From the NCBI GenBank assembly GCA_907163375.1, contig CAJQUW010012442.1, positions 1 to 64,000 on the forward strand: a stretch of DNA of 64,000 bases, written 5' to 3'. The position numbers and the translations under genes are program-made. Shown here one piece after another: positions 54,813-64,000 of this stretch; position 1 is the first letter of the stretch; each line of letters starts with the position of its first letter. The notes beneath the pieces are model-generated. The model was not told where the DNA came from, did no database searches, and worked only from the letters and a program-made list of their open reading frames with translations. Origin of the DNA: Prostheceraeus crozeri (Eukaryota; Platyhelminthes; Polycladida; Euryleptidae).

Positions 54813-55593
54813 CTAGAAGTCATACAAATAACTGCTGTCCTTGACCCACGATTCAAGGAACTTGTTTTCCTAAAGCAAAATGAGCGGAAGTGTTGCTACA
54901 AATTGACGAGAGAAGCTTTGAAGAAGTTCGGTGGAGGCAATGAGGAGAGCACTGAAGAGTTAGCAATTCAAGAAAATCCAAGCAAAAAGGCCAAAATGGA
55001 TGATGATATTTTCATGATGTATGGCAGCAAAATTGCCAATAAAGTCAACACTGCAGGTATCGATGGTGGCAAAGTTAGTAAGCATCTATCTCTCACCACT
55101 CAATTCGACACATATTTGCGCGAACCTTCTGCAGATGTCGGTGATGATCCCCTGCTGTGGTGGAAGAAGCATGAGAATGACTTCCCAACTATTGTTTACG
55201 CCGCTATTTACTTTTTGGCAATACCTTGTTCAAGCGTTTCCTGCGAACGAGCATTTTCTGCTGCAGGACAAAACATTGAAACGAAATAGATTGTCGGCGA
55301 ATACTGTCAAGATGCTGCATTTTCTAAAATGCAATAGCGATTGTTCTCTTTTAAATTCGGGATGCTGTAGATCTGATAATCGACGTATTTCAATTTTCTT
55401 AAGTCAATTAGATTCTCTGCTTATAAATTTTGCTTTACAATTTTCTCCTTTATTCCTGTAGCATTGTAGCTTGAATTAAATTCGCAATTTTATAGAAATT
55501 GTATAGCTTAACCACTAATGACAGAATTATTCGAATATATTCGAATATTTACTGATATTCGAATACCTAAATTATCGAATATTGACAACACTA

Positions 55594-56624
55594 GTGAAAC
55601 ATTCTCATCTCCGTTATCAGGTTGCGTTCTATTTGCGAAATAGGATGTTCTGTCATTATTGCATTTACATGAATATTCATTTCATGGGTGGCTAGAGGAT
55701 ATGGATGTGACACTAACGAAAATCGCAAGTTCATGAGACCAACAGTCAATCATTTTATCTACCATTTTAATGTCAATACTCAATGCAAATAGTATTTCTA
55801 TTTAAGTCACCTTTTGTCAATTTTACTGAAAGAATACACGCCTGTAGCTCATCTGTAGTTTTTTGGCAGAATTCCCTTCATCTAATGGCACGGCGGAACT
55901 GTTGAGTGTTTCTAATTCTCATAGGAAATTTCGTCATTTGTTGATACTAAGGAATAATAAGATAACAATTCAAATTTGGAATATTCAGTATTTCTTCAGC
56001 CTACTGTCAAGCAGGCCGAGTATGAGTCTCACATCCATATATTCTAGCCTTCCATGATTAAGCTCTTTCGTGGCAGTTTTGACTTCTAGCTGGAATGTCA
56101 TTTGATCAATGCATGTACGGTAGACATCGGAATGCTCTTGATCCATCATCCGCAAATTATTCTCGTAAACATTATTTTAGACGCATTATAAAATGGTAAG
56201 AAGGAATGCTACTTAAATGAATAGAGAGAACCATATATTTCAGAGATGACCTGTCAAGTACATCTGAAGATATTTTCCGTTGCTTATGTCACGTCAAGCA
56301 AGCAACATTGTGCATAATAAAAAGCGTCAATGCGCATACAGCTGAGGAACTAGGTGCCGTTATCGCAGTTGGGCACACATCTTCAAATTTCCAACAATCT
56401 GGGACAATCACTTTTTCAAATGAAAGATGTCACAACGGTGAACATAATGATTCGGCAGGTATATTTGGCAAGTTGAATGATCCTAACTCGCATAGTAATC
56501 TAGAATTTGGGGTGAAATACTTATTAATTCGAATATATTTGATGTTTGTGTCAATTCTGCACAGCGTGAAGACACGCCAAATACTTCAAACAAGCAGATG
56601 ACGAAGAAGAAGAAATATTTCGGG
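55594..56624. other. No gene seen; mirror of 19,282-20,470
   Basis: Non-coding. It lacks about 140 bases present in the left arm near 19,657-19,797. Confidence 0.6.
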
Positions 56625-58230
56625 TTAATCCACATTTCCATTTGGAAGGACTGCAAATCTAAATGACAGTGTTGGTCCTCTGCGGCGTCTAAACGTCCAA
56701 ACTCCAATACCAAAAGACACAATAATCATCACTGCTGCTGATACTCCGATGACGATAGGCATAACATGCGTTAGAGAGCTTTCAATGTGGAGGAATATGC
56801 TGGCGGTAGCCTTTCCACCATCATTGACAGCACTGCACAGCCATTCTCCAGCATCAGCGTCCTTTGCATTCAAGATGGTCAGTTGGTATTGGAAGCTGGT
56901 TCCTGCTGTCTGAGAGATACGGAACGACGTGGAGTCATTTTTGATTCTGATTCCATCCTTCCACCAAGACAGTGCGCCAATGGGATCAGAGAAGACATCG
57001 CAGACAAGAGTGACATTGTCTCCAGCCTTTGCGGTGATGTTTGAATTGTTGGCTGTGACTTGTGGTGCAATGATGATTGAATTGCTGGCCGTGACTTGTG
57101 GTGCAGTGATATTGAATTGTTGGCTGTGACTTGTGGTGCAGTGATGATTGAATTGCTGGCCGTGACTTGTGGTGCAGTGATATTGAATTGTTGGCTGTGA
57201 CTTGTGGTGCGGTGATGATTGAATTGTTGGCTGTGACTTGTGGTGCAATGATGATTGAATTGCTGGCTGTGACTTGTGGTGCAGTGATGATTGAATTGTT
57301 GGCTGTGACTTGTGGTGCAATGATGATTGAATTGCTGGCTGTGACTTGTGGTGCAGTGATGATTGAATTGTTGGCTGTGACTTGTGGTGCAGTGGTGATT
57401 GAATTGTTGGCTGTGACTTGTGGTGCAATGATGATTGAATTGCTGGCCGTGACTTCTGGAGTGCATTGAAAGTCTTCAGGTTTAAGATCGGGATGTTGTT
57501 TGTTTTTAAGTCGTATTGGAGAAGCGCATTTTCCAGAATGTTTCTTGGACATTCCATATTTCCTTAACCAGACATGAAACCATCGGAGTCGACAGTCACA
57601 ATGCCATGGATTTCCCTTGATTTTTAATTGTTTCAACTTCATCGTGTTCAGATCCTCTTCCATCTGTTCTGGAAGTGTCGTCAGGCTGCTGTTTGAGACA
57701 TAAAGGACAACTAAGGTCCTTAAACCAGAGAATGAATGTTTGTGCAATTTCAAACCTCCAACTGTACTGCTGACATGAATGCGCCAAATGTTCTTCAAGC
57801 TCTTGAACCAATGATTCGGAATTGTTCCAAGAGGATTGCTGCTGAGGTATAGGAACCTCAGATATGGAAGTGGGATGAAAACAGATGCATTTAATCCTTT
57901 GCCAATCGTCAAGCGGGTTGAATCGAAATATAGATAGACCAGACTTCTTAGTGGTTTAAAAGCTCCGGAACTAATTGTCCTGATTTCATTGTAACTGAGA
58001 TCAAGCGACTTCAAATCTGACTTTTCCCAAGTTGTGAATGAGTTGTTTGTTAATTTTGATATTTTATTTCCAATGAGGACAAGTTTTCTCACTCTTCCCC
58101 ATCGATTACTTGGTACAGCTGTCAAATTTTGGCATTTAACAAATAAAGGATGCCCTCGACATTCATCTTCTGCACTTGTTCCTGTACACACAGCAGCAAG
58201 GAGAAAGAGGATTTCCATCAATTTAAACAT
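56625..58230 (-). pseudogene. LRR-Ig receptor gene, right-arm copy, frameshifted in the stalk
   Basis: Signal peptide, LRR block and LRR C-cap (NPWHCDCRLRWFHVWL) read from 58,230. About 12 stalk units follow (57,465-57,040), then the Ig domain (LVCDVF, SWWKDGIRIKN, WLCSAVNDGG), membrane helix (VIGVSAAVMIIVSFGIGV) and tail ending PNGNVD. Two stalk units each lack one G (near 57,182 and 57,110), so the LRR part and the Ig/membrane part are in different frames. LRR-region residues differ from the left copy at roughly a dozen of 260 positions, clustered in repeats 5-6 and the C-cap. Either a recent pseudogene or an assembly slip in the repeat. Confidence 0.8.
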
Positions 58231-59064
58231 TTCCTCGAGAATTTCAGAGAATCGTCGCCGAAAGTGACGAAATTATCTGGAAATGACAGAAAGACAAACA
58301 TTAATGAACAGAAATGAAAATGGGAAGCGCCATTTCTATAAACATTAAAATGTCATTTCATTCTATAATTTCCCGATCTTTATTGCTGTAAATCCTGTCT
58401 TCCGGACTATTTGCCTTCAAAGAACATGTTTCCGGTATTTCTTGTTTTTGTATATTTTGTTTTCTCTCATATTGACATGCTGCTTATGAAGGGTGATGAA
58501 TATTGACTTTGATAAGATGATGCCTGCTGTCATGTGTGTCCTTCTCTGATATTTAGCTGGATTTGATGGTCACTAATTGTACGTACATTCATGCAATAAT
58601 GCTGATGACCACCTTAGCGTACTAGTAAGACACAATCACTTCATGTTGCATTTTCTCAAACAAATGAAGCTTCTGGTATCATTTGAATAACTGCATTGTC
58701 AAAGTAACAAAGAGAATGCGAGCATGCGACATTGTAAACTTACGATTAGCATATTATCAACTGCACAGGTGCTCAATTACAGACCCCACAGCAGCTTTTG
58801 AGGCCACCGAATCATTTATCATGTCAGCTGGAGGAAATGATCCAAATGACGGAATCATAAAAAGGAATTATAAAAGCAAATAAACGAACTACCTGTATGA
58901 TCGAGTCTGGCATTTGCTCATTAGACATGCAAGAGTTCAGATTTCGTTACAATTGCTACAATCAGTGCTATGACATAATAATAATGTGTGTGAGGGCAGG
59001 ACAAAGTGGATTACAAGGTGGCTGCCGTCCTTCCACACCTAAAGACTGCCAAAAAAGTCCCCAA
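58231..59064 (-). promoter_or_regulatory. Upstream region of right LRR-Ig gene
   Basis: Mirror of 14,031-14,864. Conserved non-coding sequence, with the same candidate splice acceptor before the coding exon. No gene. Confidence 0.4.
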
Positions 59065-59073
59065 CCTCGAACC

Positions 59074-61753
59074 AATGTGTTTAAATATGTTAAGTGTGCA
59101 ATCAACTCATTGCTCTAATGTATTTTTTGGCGACATGTCCGCCATCTTTTTTCGCCAAGATGATTTTCATAAATTCACATTTACCAATTTCATAAAGTTA
59201 CTGTGGCTAAAATTTTTGGCAACAACTCAATTTTCCAATTGATTCCTACCCAAAATTCATCAGGCTTCTCATATTTCATGCCAATTTTGCTAATGGACGT
59301 GTCATTTCTGAGTGGTATGGTTTTGCAGATGAAACAGTGGAGAAATTGCTTCATTTTGCGCTTAGATATTGTTTATCTACATATTTAAGATGCATCTAAT
59401 ACAAATATTTCCTGGAAAGAGAAGAAAGGAATCCTTGCTTGCTTTTCTAGTAACATTTTTTGCCTATGATGGATATGCTACGTTTCCCATCACAGTGAAG
59501 GTCAACTCTGCGTTGTTGAAGCACGTGACCCTTGTGTGTGTCCTAAAACATCACAGCATGCCTTTGTTTTAGCGATGTCTTAAGTTACTGTGCCCAGAGT
59601 AACCAGAGTAACCAGCTGTTGGAAATTCCACCGTCATCATGAGAATTGAACGAGATGCTCCCACACAAATAACTCGACGTTTACACTTGTGACGTCATAC
59701 TGAATCGTTGTCTGACTGTTGTTATTAAAGAGTATAGCAGACAGCGACAGACAATGACTCAGTGAGACTGTGTGAACGACAGGCTGAATGGCGCATGGTG
59801 TTATAAATTTTGCTGTGGAAGAATCATTCTGACCGCGTAAAATGGCGTCTGGTAAGTTGTTGTTAATGATAGTAGGTTCATTCAACTTAAATCGTCAAAT
59901 TTGCGCAACACCTAGTGAAAGGTCACTGCATATAATACAGTTGATGTCTCATGAACACGGTTCTACATCTCAGTTAGCAAGAGTATCACTTTTCAGTGCC
60001 AATTCATTTATGTTCAACTACATAGTCCACTAAAACTCATTTATGACAAGGTTCATTGTTGACGTACATCCCATTCATCTAGTGGTTGATCTAGTATAAA
60101 AAATTGTGACGCATTCAACTGGATCAGTAAGTCGGTCAAATTTTTTGCATGTAATGAAAGTAAAAGCAACCACCATAAATGCAGACAGTGCGTTAATTTT
60201 CACCACGTGAACTATACATGAGCAACTAAATAAATTTCGCAATAATTATCCGGTTCATACCAGTTTACTACATGAATGTCATAAGAATAGCTTCTTCCAA
60301 GTTGCGACGTTGAATAGTGAGCGAAGAACAGTTTCAGTAGGCCTATTTAAGAAAAAGGAATGGCAGCTGACGAAAGGTGGTGCATTATGGGAGTTAGTAC
60401 TTTCATTTTAAGAAAATAAGCGGTTCTGCAGCCTAATTCAATCAGCTAATATAAAGTTGATTTTGTATTACCAACTCATGACCTGATTTGATGATGACTG
60501 ATCAGACATTAAATGACGTATTATTCGCACGCAATGTTGCGTGTAAATAACCGGATAACTGAGGTCCAGTTATTACCCCATGAAAGTGTGTACCAACAGC
60601 CGAAACTATGCAATGAGGTTATTTAGACGAGACAATTCGTCGAAATACGAATTATTTTGAACGGTTAAATTTTTGTATGACATCATGATTACTGCCAAAT
60701 ATTCTGCAAAATAATTTTTAGCAATGATCGCTAGAAGCACCTACTTCTTAGAAGTGGATATCTGTTGAACAAGTTACTTATAATTCATTCACAGTAGGGC
60801 TATCTTATTCATATAGTACAGCTTGCCCTAATCGAATTCACCGGAAATTTCAGAGTTATGTATTTTGCACATCATTATCTGCTGAATCTGTCTCTTTAGC
60901 AATTATACAGCTTTCAATTTTAAATAAAATCGGTATGTTTGAGAACATTTTCTTGGCATATCAGAAGACACAAATTGATGACCTTATATAATCTCTGTGA
61001 GTAGTCATATTCAAAAATTTCAAGCGGGCATTGATTACCTTGCTTTGTAGTTCGGGTGATGCTTTTTGACATCAGGTAAAATAGAACGAATCAGACACTG
61101 ATGGTGAGAAATCTATTTATCTGCTTAATGATGGGCACTACAACATGATGATTTATGTCAGTGATTATTAATTTAGGTCTATACATATGTATATGCACTT
61201 GTATCATAGGCTAGTGGGTATTAATGTAGGCCTACACATAGACAACGTAAAGTTCCACAACACACCAAAAAAATTACAGACTTACATATCTAGTTGACTT
61301 CATCATAATTTATTGTATTATATCGATCGTCAAGTTAATCGTCCACCTATCATAGCGAATCTAACACCTACTTGTAATGACGTTGTTCGCTATTGCTTGA
61401 TATTTTATTTTTATCTAAGCTTATATCCGAAGCTTAATAATCAAATTCTTAGAAAAGAAAGACTTAGAACAGGTCTTCCTTCAACCAAAAAATATACTAT
61501 ATGAACTGCAAGTTTACAAAATAACCACCATACATCTTATTTTGTGTACACTACACATTCATAGAATAAAGCATTCGTGTGTGCTAGGATGAAACAAAGA
61601 TCTCTCATAAAGCAGAAAAATAGCAAATGAAAAATATGAAGCCTTAAAATACTATTTCAAATTCTTCATTATGAGTGCCTACAAATCATCAAAATGTAAA
61701 GTAAACTCACTCATCTAAATGGATCGTTTCCTACAATCTGATGCAATACATAA
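59074..61753. other. No gene or repeat recognised
   Basis: AT-rich unique sequence immediately outside the palindrome. Short open frames have no recognisable motifs. A small GAGTAACCA direct repeat lies near 59,596-59,615. Confidence 0.5.
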
Positions 61754-61761
61754 GTTTCTTT

Positions 61762-62309
61762 GGTACTTATGGGTTATCTCTCCCAAATTTATCTAGAATC
61801 TGCAAGAATCGTCACCAAACTTCGAATACACGTACTTAAGCATATTTTCTACCTACATGCAAAATTTTGTGCAGATCGGCAAGTACTTCTTGCATTATAG
61901 ACGATAACGTAAAGTGTAGCGATGTCAACAGCTTGATCTAACTTCGTCTGTTCGACGCATCATTGCTACTCGTGTATGCATTGTTCTCTCTACTTCTTCG
62001 TCTCATTCACTGCCATTTGAGGGATGTGGCGCGGTCATCATCGCTTCACGAGTTGTACAGAAATGACTTTGTTGACCTCAAGAGCCTTCTGTTCAGACGC
62101 TGAGGTCACTGACAACTCAGATGAAGCTGTCGGCATCGCTGCACTTCACGTCATCGCTTCTAATTCAAAAATTACTTGTCCGATTTGCCAAAATTTGGTA
62201 TGTGGCTAGAGATATCCTCACCTACGTGTGTTTAAAGTTTTGTGACGATTGATTCATTTCTACGACTTTTGGACAAATTTGAAAACGTTGGGGATAACCC
62301 ATAAGTACT
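61762..62309. mobile_element. MITE, probably hAT-type (548 bp)
   Basis: Ends GGTACTTATGGGTTATC and GATAACCCATAAGTACT are inverted repeats of 17 bp with one mismatch at the outermost base. The flanks GTTTCTTT (61,754-61,761) and GTTTCTTA (62,310-62,317) look like an 8 bp target duplication with one change. There is no coding content. The 8 bp duplication favours a hAT-mobilised MITE. Confidence 0.65.
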
Positions 62310-62317
62310 GTTTCTTA

Positions 62318-63540
62318 TTTGTGTTCTGCATTTGTGACATGAGTCTCATTCGCCTGACGATGACAGTCTGTGCCGTTCGAAAGGTCAAATAGACATTTTA
62401 CCGAAATATCACGGTTTTCGGCTTCCGTCAAATAGAAAATAATCAATCAAGCCGATTATTTGGCGAAAAAATGGAAGTATTTATTTCTAGTCCTGGCACT
62501 CGTTGAATGAAGAATGCAAGTGTTAATTTCAGGTCAAATGGGAGTGAGACCGCAACTAGTCAACCAACTGAAGTAAAGTGATTGTACATGTAGTAGGCAC
62601 CAGTTAGCAACAACAATATGTTTAGGATAAAATTATACACTGTTGAATGTAGGATTGGAAACTTATTACGCCACCGCACTAGTTAAGTGTTTATTAACAA
62701 AGGAGAAACGTTGGTTTATTTTATATCGCTTTATAATATAAATTTCGTTGGAAGACCTTTTGTGAATTGATACAGCCTATAATATTGTAACCGATAAAAT
62801 CAAATCTACGTTTGCTTAATTCAGTGTCCGATGTCCCAAATGTTTTAAATTGCTTCTGAATGTTTCGCGTTGCTTTCCATTTTTCTGTTGTGAATATAGT
62901 TTTATTTTTCAGCGATTTGCCGGAAGCCGAGGAACTATTGTGTTAATTGCTCAATATATTCAAATGCAATTAATACAAAGTATCTGCAGCTTAAGGCAGG
63001 ATCATCATTCATCATTTTTCCTTATTTTCATCAGACCTGTCACTAACTAACAATCAATATTTTAGTGATCATTTTAGTCAATTGAAATCTAAAACTGATC
63101 AATGAATGTATTCACAACTGGTTATCAACAAGAAGATGAAGTATTTATAGATTCCAGACAAATATTACAATATGTTCAGTGGGCAAAAGTTGGCAAATGC
63201 ATTAATATAGGAAAACAATCATATAACACCCACATCAATGTGTAGATAAATGAGTGGTTTACGGTCGTACCTTAACAATCAATTAATTTCTATGCCAAAT
63301 CAACTCTGACATTCTAACCATAGAAATGGAACTTCATCTATGTTTTTGTCTTCCAAACGTCTACGGATAACTATGTGATTTTTCGCTGATTCATAGCTTT
63401 GACATAGCTATTCAGTCCCTTCCATTTAATAATTCAGTGGTCTTCTGTTATCAATTGAGATATCAAATAAAACTGCTTATAAGAGCTGGCGAAAAAGTAA
63501 TATCATAGATGTCCCCACAAATCATGCTTTGATTGCATAC
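62318..63540. other. No gene seen
   Basis: Non-coding AT-rich sequence. Near 62,361-62,385 the string GACGATGACAGTCTG followed by GTTCGAAAGGTC resembles the conserved 3' tails of PLEs, but no PLE coding sequence lies upstream, so I do not call an element. Confidence 0.4.
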
Positions 63541-63905
63541 TTCACTTACTTTGCCTCGAACTGATACCATGAGCCCGACCATGGATCCCAAACATGAGAC
63601 GCGACCACGAGCTCCGACCGAGACCACGACCATGACCACGACCACGGCCACCATACCCGACCATGAACCGAGAAGAAAGCGCCAAGCTAGAGCCAGAACC
63701 ATGAGCTCCGACAACGACAGCCATGCCCGAACATGTACCCCGTGCGAGCCCCATCCACGAACTTCGACCATCAGCTAGGACCATGAACCCCCAGCCCTCA
63801 TTACTAAGCCGATCCTGTACATAGACATCCATGGTCTATGTTTCTTGCAAATCGCTTTGCTATTAACTCAATCCCATAGCATGTAAAAATCAGGAACATT
63901 CTCTA
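63541..63905 (-). repeat. Short inverse copy of the minisatellite-bearing repeat
   Basis: The - strand reads the same modules as 12,290-14,020 (GGCGCTTTCTTCTCGG, TTCATGGTCGGGTATGG, GGTCGTGGTC) with only a few units. Its outer flank (63,845-63,900, GCAAAGCGATTTGCAAGA) matches the left repeat's flank at 12,205-12,265 at roughly 80 percent. It is therefore a diverged family member, or the distant continuation of the palindrome. Confidence 0.75.
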
Positions 63906-64000
63906 AATCTGAATATATACCAATTTGAAATGTCGGTCGATGCTACCTTTATAGATAGCTTTACATCCAGCCATTAAATGACTTAGAAATCAAGTCTTGT

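Larger units (their letters stand above)
50982..55289 (+). pseudogene. hAT transposase (right arm), interrupted
   Basis: BED finger part 50,982-51,536, middle parts 51,478-51,975 and 51,915-52,439, and C-terminal dimerisation part 54,821-55,289 (DDPLLWWKKHENDFP, SVSCERAFSAAGQ). The frameshifts are the same as in the left arm. In addition the gene is split by hAT-N between MNSATTLEV and QITAVLDPRFKEL. Transcribed away from the axis. Non-functional. Confidence 0.85.
50397..55593 (+). mobile_element. BED-finger hAT transposon, right-arm copy, split by hAT-N
   Basis: Same ends (TAGTGTTGTTAAT ... ACAACACTA) and the same ATTCGAATATTCGAAT-rich subterminal stretch as the left-arm copy. It is about 99 percent identical to 20,471-23,276 apart from the 2,373 bp hAT-N inserted at 52,440 and its 8 bp duplication. 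Confidence 0.82.
48060..59073 (-). repeat. Right arm of giant inverted repeat
   Basis: The reverse complement of the left arm, ending at CCTCGAACC (59,065-59,073), the partner of GGTTCGAGG at 14,022-14,030. The only large private insertion is the hAT-N element at 52,440-54,812. The stalk minisatellite is shorter (about 12 units), and the duplicated Ig exon and PLE3 fragment are absent. Confidence 0.92.

Noticed and set aside
14022-59073. Palindrome as a pure assembly echo of one molecule
   Set aside because: Each arm has private insertions with perfect target duplications and distinct substitutions; a haplotype mis-join remains possible and is kept as an alternative.
59637-59885. Small - strand frame near a possible first exon
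   Set aside because: No motif, no conservation to compare, and ordinary length for chance in this base composition.
62340-62395. Possible hammerhead ribozyme or PLE 3' tail (GACGATGACAGTCTG...GTTCGAAAGGTC)
   Set aside because: The core only partly fits, stem II does not pair well by eye, and no PLE coding sequence is adjacent.
1-64000. tRNA, rRNA or other structural RNA genes
   Set aside because: I scanned for tRNA-like A/B boxes and rRNA segments and saw nothing I could support.

Overview
Eukaryotic nuclear DNA, most likely from a marine invertebrate; the species cannot be fixed from the sequence. There are no operons or bacterial signals. The evidence is large Polinton/Maverick elements, Penelope-like retroelements (PLEs) with GIY-YIG endonucleases, BED-finger hAT transposons, a signal-peptide LRR-Ig-transmembrane gene, and minisatellites. 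Almost everything here is mobile DNA around one host gene family.

Layout. 1 to about 11.3 kb is the right-hand part of a Polinton (Polinton 1): collagen-like fibre, penton-like protein, basic core protein, major capsid protein and adenain-like protease on the + strand, then a TBP-like gene and a protein-primed DNA polymerase B on the - strand. Its integrase and ATPase must lie left of the window. 12.2-14.0 kb is a G/T-rich minisatellite. From 14,022 to 59,073 the window is one giant inverted repeat with its axis at about 48,026 and a 66 bp spacer. Both arms carry an LRR-Ig gene, a dead BED-hAT transposon and a 5'-truncated PLE (PLE2) that meets itself head to head at the axis. The left arm (14,022-47,993) later gained a head-to-head PLE1 pair (24,208-28,888, 9 bp target duplication) and a complete 17.7 kb second Polinton (28,946-46,631, terminal inverted repeats, 6 bp target duplication AATTAT). 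The right arm (48,060-59,073) gained a 2.4 kb non-autonomous hAT (52,440-54,812, 8 bp target duplication) inside the older hAT. Each arm preserves the empty site of the other arm's insertions. 59-64 kb is mostly unassigned, with one MITE and a second copy of the minisatellite-bearing repeat.

The two Polintons belong to clearly different lineages. Polinton 1 has moderate GC, looks mostly whole in its visible part, and carries a collagen-like fibre and a TBP-fold gene. Polinton 2 is very AT-rich, has perfect target duplications, and is broken in about a dozen places. It carries a phage-tail-like coiled-coil fibre gene, a phospholipase A2-like domain in one reading frame with the start of the integrase, and a scattered family of small GC-rich double-hairpin elements, some of them in frame inside coding sequence.

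The observations I rate highest are the double-hairpin family in Polinton 2, the TBP-like gene in Polinton 1, the giant palindrome with reciprocal empty sites, and the tension between Polinton 2's recent-looking insertion and its decayed genes. All identifications rest on reading motifs by eye; no database search was run.
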